A DNA stretch of 64,000 bases from Phanerochaete sordida (lineage: Eukaryota; Basidiomycota; Agaricomycetes; Polyporales; Phanerochaetaceae), in the NCBI GenBank assembly GCA_019973155.2, contig BPQB01000002.1, positions 310,001-374,000 of the forward strand. Reading direction: 5' to 3'. Numbering within the stretch: position 1 is the first letter of the stretch; the number at the start of each line of letters is the position of its first letter. Of the stretch, positions 44,678 to 55,652 are shown piece after piece. Below the pieces are notes generated by a model that searched no databases, was not told the origin of the DNA, and saw only the letters and a program-made list of their open reading frames with translations. The position numbers and the translations under genes are program-made.

Positions 44678-47600
44678 TCACCACTCTAACGTCTTGTCAC
44701 CGCACCCCGTCCCACAGCCCGCAGCAGCCGCGCCATCCTTAGGCCCGACGATCTCGACGGCACTCTCGGCCGTGACGCGGCCGTCGCCGTCGAGAGCGCG
44801 GGCGGTGTCGCGCGTGACCATCCAGCGGCTCGTCGCGATGACGGCGTCGAGGTCCTTCGCGTCAGGCAGCAGCACGCTGATGTCGTCGCCGTCGACGCGC
44901 ACGTCGAACGCGATGATGCTGTACGCGTCGTCATTCAGGCACGTCCCCGACGTCAGCGAGAAGTTGCGCTTGTGCATCGGGCCTGTCGGCGGGGTCAGTG
45001 CATGGGGCGCGGTCGAGGGGAGGTATACACGTACAGGAGACGTATAGCGTGCCTGTGTTCGGGTCGTCACCGATGAGACCGTGCTCCAGGACGAAGGCGC
45101 GCTTGTGCGGGCACATCTGCGAGAGCAGCTCAGTGCGTGGTGCAGACACCAGGGAAAGCGGCGCACCTGCTGAGTGCAGAAGTAGCCTCGCCGCGGGACG
45201 TGGAAAATTGCCAGCTGACTCTCGCCGTACCGAACCGCAGCAGACCTGACGTAGGCGTGTCCTTCAGAGCTCAGGGTAAAATGTATACTGCGGTAGCGAC
45301 CCACGTCGTGCCAGCATCTGTGGGCGTGAGGTCCGCGATCTTCGCAAGCTTCTGCCACTGCCAGGTTTCCTTCGGCGCGGTTATGTCACTGGCCTTCAGA
45401 TGCACGGAGGGGGCGGCCTTGGCCCAGTCTGCCGGTCTCGGCTGGCCGCGCTCGATGACAGGCTCCACGGTCTGCACGCGTTCTGGCTGGAAGAGCAGCG
45501 TCAGCGGCGCCACATCGAGACCGAGACGGGGATGCAGTCGTACCGTGTTCACAAACTGCCGGAACTGCTTCTGGCGCTCGGGGTCGTTCGCGACGACGGC
45601 CCACTCGTCGAAGTACGTCCCGACGAGCTCCTCCATCTCGCGCTCGAGGTCCGCGCAGATGCCGAGCTCGTCCTCGAGCAGGATCTTCTTGAGCCTCTGG
45701 AGCCCGCCGTCTCAGCAACGGCAGCCTGGGAAGCAAGGGAGTGCGCACCTCGATGCCGCCGTCCATCTGCTCGACCCAGCGCGCGGTGCGCATGAGCTTG
45801 TCCGCGGTGCGGATGTAGTACATCAGGAAGCGGTCGACGATGCGGATCGCGTGCGACGGCGGGACGTCTGTCGCGAAGAGCGTCGCGTGCCGCGGGTTCG
45901 CGCCGCCGTTCCCGCAGATAAAGACTGCGCATACAATCAGCTCCGACTTCGGGACATAGAGTAGGTCCGACATACTGTTCCATCCCTTGTCTGTCGCGAT
46001 GAGCCCGAAGTCCTTGCTCTGCGCCTCCGCGCACTCGCGCACGCACCCGCTGACGCCGCCCTTGAACTTGTGCGGCGCGCGGATGCCCTTGTAGCGCTGC
46101 TCGAGCGCAATCGCCACTGCGCAACACATCAGCCCCCTTTCACCACTGCCTACGAGACAGACGGAGACGCACTGCCGACGGAGTCGCCGATGCCGTACCG
46201 GCACCAGTTCGTGCCGACGCACGACTTGACGGTGCGCAGCGCCTTGCCGTAGCCGTGCCCGCTCTCGAAGCCCGCGTCGACGAGCTCCTTCCAGATCGAC
46301 GGCAGGTCCGCCTTCTGCGCGCCGAAGAGGTCGATGCGCTGCCCGCCCGTGATCTTGGTGTAGAGGCCGTCTGGCGCGCCAATGTTGTCAGATGCTGCGG
46401 GGCCTGGAGAGGGGCAGACGGGGCAGACGTACACTTCTTGGCTACCTGTCCCAGCACGATGAGCTTGTCGGGCGTGACCTCGCCCGCGGCGATGCGTGGG
46501 ATGACGGAGAAGGTGCCGTTCCGCTGGATGTTCGCCATGAACCTGTCGTTGGTGTCTTGGTTCCTGGAGGAGAACATGAGCAATACAAAACGGAATTTGA
46601 GGTAGACCACATACGCGTGATGCACCGGGTTCATAATGTGCTCATTCCAGAGCGACGCCAGTATGCTTCCGACGGCAGGCTTGCAGATCTCGCAGCCGAC
46701 CGCGTCCTTGTTCACGCCGGAGGCCTCCATGATCTCAGTGAAGCTCTTCAACTTTTTGATCCTTTCCGCGATGTTAGTAGAGGCTGTGATGGGGGCAGTA
46801 GGGACACGCACTTGACGACGTTGAACAGCTCGGCGCGGGTCATGGCAAAGTGTGGGCAGAGGTTGTTACTGACCTCGTGCCCATTCTTGCGCATCTCGGA
46901 CTTGAAGATGTTCGTCACGAGCGGCACGCCTGCACTCGCGTCAGCATCATTGAGGTGTGGTCGCACAAATGAGACGCATACATCCACCGCATCCTGTCCC
47001 GGCCTTTGTCTTCTGCTTGATCCCGTTCAGAGTGTCGATGCCGTTCTTGACGCACGCCCCTATCTGGCCTTTCGTCACGTTCTAGGGGGTATTCAGCTAC
47101 CGTGTAGAAACAAGACCCCACAGACGTACATGACAGCTGCATATCTGGGTGTCATCGTCAAGATCTTCTCCCGAGTCGTCGCCACTCCCGGATCCCGCAA
47201 TGAACTGCGAGGGCGGAACTTCAAGCGGTTTCTGGTGCCAATCCGCATGTCAGTGTCCCGCCAGCCTAGGTCTGCGCTGCCACTCGCCTTCTTCTTCACC
47301 AGCGACAGCAGCTTCACGTAATCGCTCGTATCGCCGACCATCATGCCCCCCAAAATATACTTCCCATCCGCGCTGAAGATGTACTTCTTGTACACGCCCC
47401 CGAACGGGTCGCGGTACGTCAGCGTCTCGACGGGACCCTCCGCCGCCGCGGCGTGCCCGTGCCTCTTGCGCGGCGACGACGCGTCCGCACGCCTCGCCTC
47501 CGCGGTCGCCATGCCATTCTCCCCCGAGGCCGGCCTCCCATTCGTCTCGCCATCCTGCTGGCGCGTGACAGTCAGCGTCGGCCTCGCGCCCGACGGCGCG

Positions 47601-49129
47601 GCGGGCTCCGTCGACACCTCGACCGTGCGGTCGCGCCACGGGTCCTGCTGGTCGTGCGCGAGCGGCGCACTCGTCGCGGGCGCGGGCGTGCGCACGGCGT
47701 GCGTCGTGCTCGTCGCGGCGCCCGCCTGGCGGCGGTCCGCGAAGTAGTCGCCGAAGGACGCGACGTCGACGCCGACGAGCTTGAGCTTCGTCGACAGGTC
47801 CGGCGTGTTCTGCCCGGGCCGTCAGCACAGGACACGCGGGAGGCAAGGGGACGGCGCGCACCATCCTGCGCGGCGCGAAGCCGCCCGCGGGCGTCGCGGT
47901 CTGCGTGAGGTTGAACGCGAGGAGGTCCGCCATCTCGACGCCGGGCGCGATGAGCCCGTACGTGCGCCCGCGCCAGCTCGCGCACTCGCCGACGGCGTAC
48001 ACGTCGCGCGCGCCCGTGCGCAGGAGGTCGTCGACGGCGACGCCCTGGCCCGCGGCGCACGCGAGGCCCGCGGCGCACGCGAGGCCCGCGGCGCGCGCGA
48101 GCTCGTCGCGCGGGCGGATGCCGATGCTGAAGACCGCGATGCGGCACGGCACGACGCGCCCGTCGCTGAGCGCGAGGCCCGTGAGCGTCTCTGTGCCGCC
48201 CGTGGACTCGGTCACGAGCGCGGTCGGCGAGACGTTGCCGAGGACCTCGACGCCGAGCGCCTCGATCCGCCGGAGCACGATCTCGCCGCCAGCCGCGTCG
48301 AGCTGGCGCGAGAGCGGATACGTCTGACGGTGGACGATGGACACTTTGCTGACGTCTTCGAGGTCGTAGAGTGCCTTGGCAGCCTCTAGACCGAGCAGGC
48401 CGCCGCCGATGACTGTTGCCTAACGTATCGTGTGAGTCACAGGCCGCGTCTACGAGAGAATTGGGAGACAAACCGGTTGGCCTTTGACACCCTCCTGCTG
48501 AGAGTACTCGAGAAGGTTATTGAGGTCCGATATGTTGCGGTATACGAAGACGCCTTTCACGGACGGACTCGCGAAGCTTGGCAAGGTAGCGTCGGAACCG
48601 GTGGCAAGGACGCAGACGTCGTATGGTATCGTCCTTCCCTTGTCTGTCATCACGGTGTGGCCCTCGGTATCGAGAGCAGTGACTGCTTCGCCGACGTAGA
48701 ACTGGAAGCGTGACGGGTCCTGTGCCGCATACCAGTCCGCTGTTCTCGGGAAACCGTCAAATGTCAATCACGGCTTGATGGGACGATGGGCGCACCTTGG
48801 TTCAAGTACAGTTTCTCGACGTTACGATGTTGAAAGTAGTCTGTCAAGGCGACGCGGTTGTAGGCCACTGCAGACCCGATTGATGTGAGCTTGACAGGCG
48901 GGGCGGGCACGCGTTCGGCGGGAGAGCTTACGGTGCATTTCCTCTCCACAAGTAACCACCTTGTACTGCATCTGGGTATCGAGGTTCAGCAGCTTCTCAA
49001 TGAAAGCTGCATGGCCAACTGAGCATTGCGAAGTCGAGTAGAGTTCAATGACGCACCAATGCCGACCATCCCAAGGCCGACCACAAAGACCGTCTTGCGC
49101 TCCTCCGGGGGCACGACGTCCACGGCCAT
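44678..49129 (-). CDS. niiA: Assimilatory nitrite reductase [NAD(P)H] with fused Rieske domain
   Basis: Six-electron reduction of nitrite to ammonium, cytosolic. From ATG 49129: FAD site TVFVVGLGMVGI; YNRVALTDYF; a flavin/NAD module with VCVLATGSDATLPSF and ATVIGGGLLGLEAAKAL; a long Ala/Pro/Thr-rich insert (about 47720-47470); YILGGMMVGDTSDYVKLL; BFD-like [2Fe-2S] cysteines (CSCHNVTKGQIGACVKNG, GCGGCVP); the catalytic domain with KSCVGTNWCRYGIGDS and GVSGCVRECAEAQSKDFG plus GNGGANPRHA for siroheme and [4Fe-4S]; and a C-terminal Rieske/NirD-type domain (CPHKRAF, then CPMHKRNFSLTSGTCL). Ends GCGDKTLEW. Many introns. Neighbouring nitrate reductase and transporter genes confirm the role. Carries an 18-bp tandem repeat in the NAD module. 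Confidence 0.95.
48047..48096. repeat. 18-bp tandem repeat inside the nitrite reductase coding sequence
   Basis: About 2.8 copies of gcgaggcccgcggcgcac (full copies at 48061-48078 and 48079-48096, the second ending gc). On the coding strand it gives the six-residue repeat AGLACA, so it keeps the frame. It sits in a surface stretch just before GQGVAVDDLLRTGARDVYAV. Confidence 0.8.
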
Positions 49130-50919
49130 GGCTCTCGATGCTGCACAGCGATGGCAAGCGGGGTGAGGGGGGTTGGCCGCCGACAAGGACAAGAGACGGA
49201 CCGCTCGGAGAGACTCTGTGCCTCAGACAGACGATCCTTGCCCGCCGGTTGAGTCTGGCTACTCTGCAACGGAGACTAGCAGCGCGGGGCCCCGAGCTTC
49301 GGTGTCAAGGGGTCGTCGCGCCATCGAAACAGCGTGTCAAAAGGACAGACGCGGCGGCTTATCCGCCTATCGCAGCTTGGGAATTGCGCGGGCACCTGCA
49401 CGCTCGGCGCGCGCAAAGACCTCGCGGGGCGGGGTACCCGCGTTTCGCTGCGCGCCAAACATTGCCTCCGCGTCTGTCACGCCTCGCCGGCTGTCACAAA
49501 CCCCAGTCTAGGGGCGCGCACGCGGGGTATTGTTTGCACAGTCACTGTGAGGTCCACGGCGGGCTATTTTCACCTTCTGCGAGCAGGTAGTGTTTACCTG
49601 CAAACCCGTCGTTCTCCACCTGCTCGTCGGTGTCAGCCCAGGTTAACCGGACCAGCCGAATTTAGCCTAAAAAAATTGACCTTTAGCCTGCATGTCCTCT
49701 AGCTCCTCGAGCGGGTGAATTTCCTCGGCAGCGCAGGTTAACCCCATACTCCAGGCAAATGAAACCAGGCCTGCAGGTAAACTCCCAGGATAAAAACGAA
49801 AATATATTATTCAAAGCGGTATTATACATGGTTCACACAGCAGTACACCACGACTGCTATAGGCAAGCGGACAGTGCACCTTTGCTCATGGTGGTTGTAC
49901 GTCCCTCTTACACATGGTACTGTGGGAAGCATACGCTGAAGCGCAGCGGCGGCCGGCAATATCGCCAAACGTAGAGGCTACTCACTCACTTGACCATTGT
50001 TCATAAGGAGGGTGATAGTGTACAGACCCATCCCACGGTGTAGTATCTGAGCGTGGGGATATCAGTATGCAGTGAGCGATGGGGCTGGACGTACGAGAAA
50101 TGCTGATGTGACGGAGAACGGCGTGCTGATTGCGTTTGTGACCACTCGATACGTGCACGACAGTCCGCCCATCCACTGAGTGAGCTGCCTTCATGCTACG
50201 ATGACGGCCACTTACCGCAACATGTGACGGTGTGGTCCATACAGAGGGACACTCGGACTACAGCACAAGGTACGAGCGTCAGGGGTGCGCGGCAACTGGA
50301 CGAGAGCAGCGACGCACCGGAACGTGTACCCAGGCCCTCTCGTGCGGAAGTCTGGACTGTCTCAGCGCACGCCTTCGACAGCCACCGTCGTAGATGGCCA
50401 ATCTTGCGAGTCGGGGCGAGTCGAGTCCCTGCGGGATGTAGTATAAGGAGGGGACGCGTACATTGCTCGCATGCGGGGGTGATTAAGCGTCGGGATATCC
50501 AGGCGATGTTCTGCGCGAAGGAAGGAAGTGCACGACGGGAAGGTCGCGTACGGTAGCTGAACAAGTGTTGCGCGTCGCGTTCCAGAGAACTAGCGCTCCA
50601 GAGAGCCGTGACGCAGCCCGCGTTTAGGGCAAGCCGGCTTGGCCTTGCACACGCGCTTGCTGAGCGTCGGTCTCTTTTCGTCAGCTGCTCAGAATTTGGG
50701 CGAGTCGACGAAAATTACCTGATTGGAGATATCACCCATTCCAGCCTGTTTTCCAGGTCAATTCACCGAAATCGCCCATCGGTATGGCGAATTTACGGGG
50801 TTATGAACCTCACAGTGAGTTTGCTTTCTCGACATGCAAAGGCACACGCTCTCACGGCGGGCAGCACTGCAGCACGGACATGTCTCGTTTCACTAACTGT
50901 CTATCGACCCGCAGCGCAG
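49130..50919. promoter_or_regulatory. Nitrite reductase promoter and nitrate reductase 3' flank
   Basis: 1.8 kb between two minus-strand genes. The nitrite reductase promoter should occupy the left part. Two copies of the palindrome ggttaacc lie 95 nt apart (49641-49648 and 49736-49743), inside longer similar blocks (ccaggttaacc and gcaggttaacc). The rest (49800-50850) has no supported exon. Confidence 0.45.
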
Positions 50920-53900
50920 CTAGAACACGACGAGCTGCGTCGGCACGTCCCACCCGCACTGCGCGAGCCCCGCCTTCAGCGCCCCGTCGATCATCGCCGG
51001 CGGGCCGCACGCGAGCACGAGCCTGCCCGCGCCAGGGGCGGGGAGATGCGCGCGGAGCATGCTCTCGCTGACCCTGCCGGTGCTGTAGGTCCATGCAGGC
51101 GGCGCGCCAGCGCTGAGCGTGTAGTGCACGCGGAAGCGCCCCGACGCGCCGTGCGCGGCGCACAGCGCGTCGAGCTCCGCGCGGCAGAGGATGTCGTGCT
51201 CCGTCTTGTTCGCGGAGAGCAGCCAGAGCCGCGTCTCGGTGTCTTCCTCGTCGTGCAGGATGCTGCGCAGGACTTGCAGGATCGGCGTGATGCCTGTCAG
51301 AGTCTATCAGCGGGGAATAACGAGAAGAGATGGCAGAGACGCACCACTGCCGCCGCAGACGAGCCCAATTTCGGACACCTTGTGTTGCACCCCTTTCCAC
51401 AACGCTGTCCCTCTGCCTTTCCAAATGAACGAACCAAGCGGGCCCTTGAGCTCGAGCGAGTCGCCGACCTCGAGCTGATGGAAGCCGACCGTCATCTTGC
51501 CGCCGCTCGGGTACTCGTCCGTCGGGAGATAAAGCCTGCACAGTCATCAGCGAAAATGCATGCGCACAACTCTCATGAACGTACTTAATAAGGAAGTCAA
51601 TCGACCCCTTGACGTCCTGCATCGACACAGGCGTGTACGCGCGCTGCACCATCTCGCCGGTGTCCTTCCTCCTGAGCCTGACGAACACGTGCTGGCCGAC
51701 CGGCAGGCCGAGGGGCTGCTCCGCGTGCGGAAGATCAAACCTGTAAATCAGCGAGTCGTGGTTCACACGCTCGATATTCGTCAACTTCACAGACTTCCAG
51801 ACCTTCGGGTCGAGGAAGGGCGCGGTCGGGTCGTCGCTGGAGGCGGTCGACGGCGCTGGTTCGGACAGGGATCCCGAGAGCGTGCCGATGTGGTACTAGG
51901 AAAAGTGAGCCAGCTATCATGCCCCGAGAAGCAACGGTAGCGCACCTTCGCGAGCTTCTGTTTGGCGTCGACCGAGTGGATGGCCATGAAGTCCTCCGTG
52001 GCGTCTTCACCGGCGACGAGCAGGATGGAGTCCGCGCCGCCAGGGTGGTCCTGCAGATACGCTGTGCCGTCGTACACCTCGCCGTGCACGACGAACTGAA
52101 GTCTACGTGAGCATGGGTGGGAGCTACAGGGATAGCACACATACCCATGGCTTCTGCTTGTCCTGCGCCTTGAGCTCCTCGACAGCCATCTTCCTTTCCA
52201 CACTCGGCTTGGTCATGACGACCTCAGTCTTCTCCGCGCTCTGCAGCGGCACCCTCGCCTGCTCCTCGGGCACGTCCGAGAAGACAGGATTCAAAATATC
52301 CCTCCCCTCGGCCTTCATCCGCTCCATCCACCCCTCCACCTCCTGCCCAACGACAGCAGGATGCTCAAACGTCAGCCTCACGCCTTCCGCGGTGCGCACC
52401 CGGCGCACGGCGACGCGGAACCACCAGTTATTGAGCATGCTCGTCGCGTTGAGGTACATGTCGCGCGGCTGCGTGTGCATGCCCTCGTCCGTCGCGCGCA
52501 GCGCGAGCACGTCCGCGCCCGCGAGCGCGCCCAGCGGCAGCTCCAGCGCCCAGAAGCACCAGCAGAAGCACGTGTCGCGCGTCGTGAGGTCGAGCGTGCC
52601 GTACACGGCGTGCGCGAGCGCCGCGCCGCGGAAGCGGTCCTCGGGGTACTCGCTGTAGCAAGCGCAGTCAACGGAGGATGAGACGGGAGGGAAGGGGGAG
52701 GGAAGGCGCACATGTCCGCGAGCGCCCAGGTGCGCCCGCCGTCGAGCGAGAGCTCGACGCGGTTGATGCGCCGCCCGCCGCCGGCGTACGCGTACCCGCG
52801 CACGGTGTACGTCTGCGTGGCGTCGGCGAGCGCGGCGGCGGGCACGTCGAGCACCTCCGCGTGCGCCGGGCGCGCGACCGCGCTGTTCACGTTCAGCTCC
52901 GTGATGATGTACCTGCGCGCGGCCTATGAGCAGCAGCATGCCGGCGAGCGGCGGCGCGCGCACCGGGGGTCGTACCACAGCGCAGGCGTGTCGCGCGCCT
53001 GCTCGGGCGTGTACTGCATCGGCAGCACCTTGTTGTCTGCGCCGGGGTCAGCACGCCGCGCTCCGTGCGGCAGGGCCACGCACCCCAGTAATGCAGCTGT
53101 GTGGGGCGCATGAGCGCGGGCGGGGCGGTGTGTGATGGAGACACTCACGTAGTGGCTGCTCTCGGCCTCCGCGACCTCGATGCGCGTCAGCCACTTGACC
53201 ATGCGCCCGCCGATCTGGCCGGGCACGACGAGGCGCACGGGGAAGCCGTGGTCGGGCTCGAGCGCGAGCCCGTTCATCGCCCATGCTGTGCGCCAGCGTG
53301 AGCACCCGTGCTCGGCACGCGAACGCGCAAGCGCACGGCGCACCGATGAGCATGCCCTTCTCTCTGTCCGCGGCCCACGACAGCTTCTGCGAGGTGCCGT
53401 ACGGGCCTTTGGGCAGGTCGTCCGCGCCTTCAAAAATGACATGTTTCGCGCGCGGGCGGAGCGGGCGCGCATACTCGAGGACGTCCGCGAGGTACACACC
53501 CGTCCAGAGCGCCGTCGACACTGTCGCAGCCGATCAGCCGCCGCGCACGCCACTCGCAGCGAGACGAAGAAGGAGCACGCACCGCCGCCGGCGCCCCAGT
53601 TGAACCCGAGGCTCTTGCGCACGACGTTCTGCTCCTTGCGGCGGTTGCCCGCGCAGCAGATCGTGACGGGGAGCGTCACGACCGGGAAGCGCGCCGCGAG
53701 CTCGCGGAGCGAGAACTCGGCCTCCTGCTGCACGAGCCCGTGCACGCGCACCGTCCAGTCCGCGTACGCCGTGCCCGGCGCGATCTTCGGCACCGCGCCG
53801 TGGTTGCGCACGACGTGCAGGTGCGCGGGCGTCAGGAAGCCCTGTAGGTGGTATCAGCGTCTGGGCGCGTGATGGGTGCGGAGGAGCTGGGGAGGTGAGG

Positions 53901-54568
53901 TCGCGGCGCTCGTGCCTAGAGGTGCGACGCGCACGCCGCCGTGCATTCTGCGACGACTGCAGCCACTCGAGCCCTTGAAGCACCCCTGCTTTGGTAATCT
54001 TGGGCCTCAAGCTCAGCAAAACAAGCTTTGCGCTGTGATACAAAGGCAAGACACTCCGGTGCTGGCGGAGTATCAGGGACGCCAGGCCAAGCCAGGGTCG
54101 CTCGCACTATGATCGCGGTACACATGCGAAGGTTAAGTGGAGACAGGGGCTCACCGCATCAAAGAGAGGCGTCAGATAAGCCTCGGTGTTAAACGGGTGC
54201 TTGCCCGTGAGTCGAATGAGCTTTGGATCGCGCGGCAGCCAGTTGTCTGGCGTTTGCGCGTCCTGCGAGCACAATGTGAGCTGATACAAAATCAGAGGAA
54301 AGACAATACATACAGCTGCGGCGGTTACACGCGGAGTCTCGTTGAGTGGCACGGCAGGAAAGTCGGGAGGGAGGGGCGGGCATTGGCGGTTGGAGTCCTC
54401 CGCTTCCAGGGACGGTGGGAAGAATGGGCTCGGAAGAGAGTACGGGATCTTGCTGGGCAGGATTGGCGAAGATTGCACCGACGAGTCCGGCGTGTTCGTT
54501 CCGCCAGAATGGGCTCTGTCGACATCGCTCCCGGAGAGTCTGCTCTCCACTGAGGAGCTACGGGTCAT
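50920..54568 (-). CDS. niaD: Assimilatory nitrate reductase [NAD(P)H]
   Basis: Reduces nitrate to nitrite, cytosolic homodimer. From ATG 54568: a Ser/Pro-rich N-terminus, then [20 protein letters not shown]; Mo-molybdopterin domain with [12 protein letters not shown], the molybdenum-ligand Cys in [43 protein letters not shown] and HYWDNKVLPM; dimerisation region ([32 protein letters not shown]); cytochrome b5 domain with heme His in [14 protein letters not shown] and second His in [16 protein letters not shown] domain with the RAYTPVS motif and [23 protein letters not shown](P)H domain with [15 protein letters not shown] and LACGPPAMI; canonical C-terminus VPTQLVVF. Motifs for all cofactors are present. 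One intron, 53842-54154, is several times longer than the others. Confidence 0.96.
53842..54154 (-). other. Unusually long intron in the nitrate reductase gene
   Basis: Donor gtgagc follows the codons for [11 protein letters not shown], acceptor ctacag precedes [15 protein letters not shown]; family alignment requires a direct join. At 313 nt it is about six times the local norm. It contains a minus-strand open stretch reading [18 protein letters not shown], of unknown meaning. Confidence 0.7.
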
Positions 54569-55652
54569 TGCGGGCGACCTTAGGCTTTGCGAGTCAGGCA
54601 GTGAGGGGAGGAGTGAAGACCGCGGCCGGGTCGCTGAGAAATGCAGTGTTCGGTTCCACTAGTATTAGAGGTCTTCGGGAATTCGGAATCGTGGGTGGGT
54701 GGATGTAGGCCCAACAACGAAGATGATGCATGTGGCTCTGTGCCGCTGAAAAATCCATCACAGCCACGAGTCAGCTGGATGTAATACAGCGCCATGTTCT
54801 AGACGCGAAGCTGAATCATGGACGCCGCCACCGTGGGTTCAAAGATAAGAGGTGGGCCCGCAGGTCGGTTCAACCTGATCTTCAGGCTCGGTCGCGTCGG
54901 GCTCTGGGTTCCCGTACCCCGTCCGAGGCACAGAAAATACGCGCGAGCATTGGCTGGATAAGACGGCGACGATAAGCTCGAGACAAAGGCGAGGTTGAAA
55001 CGAGGTCGCGTGCGGAGGCTGGTGCTCGAAATGGCCTGAAGCACAATTGTGGCGGAACGGGCGTGATCGTCGCGGCCTCTGTCACGTCACGCTGCTCCCT
55101 ATCGGAGCTTGAATTGCAAGCGAACGTCCCGGATATGGCAGGCGTTGCGCATCGTTTGCGCCATCATGTCCGTGGGTACGTACAATGGCAGAAGGCGCGA
55201 CACCGCATTGCTGCTGCTGCTGCTGAGCGCTGATGAGGCCTATCATTGATATTGCCCACAAAGCTCTCACGAGGGCTCCTTAGGCTGCGGTCAGCTGTCA
55301 AATGACCTGGGCACCGCCGGCTCGAGGCCAGGCAGCAGCTCGCCATCTCCACAAATTCCGCTGAAAATCTGCTGCCGACGGTCGCAGGAGGCCTTTTTGC
55401 CTCGGAACCACGGCCAACGCTGCTCACGAAACCCCAGCGCGCCCGCCAATATTTACGGAGGCGGCTGAAGTCGACGTCGCCCTTATCTCGCCGCTACTCC
55501 AAACATGAGTCGAAACCCCATCGTTATCTCTGCACACCCGCCGTCTTCCACAGCGCAACCTTACATAGGCCGGGCGTATCTACACCGCAGAACCTTGGTT
55601 GGGTTGCCTTCTTCTCGGTTTACTCGCCTTCCCCGCGCGACGCCCTTGCACC
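54569..55652. promoter_or_regulatory. Bidirectional promoter of nitrate reductase and nitrate transporter
   Basis: 1.08 kb between divergent starts. GATA-factor-type sites: gataag at 54957-54962 and 54971-54976, ttatct (agataa on the minus strand) at 55483-55488 and 55524-55529, and tatca (tgata on the minus strand) at 55241-55245. The consensus HGATAR is that of AreA/Nit2 nitrogen regulators. A (ctg)5 run lies at 55211-55225. Confidence 0.55.

Noticed and set aside
50196..50564. Minus-strand frame between nitrite and nitrate reductase
   Set aside because: Arg/Ser/Thr-rich, no conserved motif; lies in promoter/3' flank DNA.
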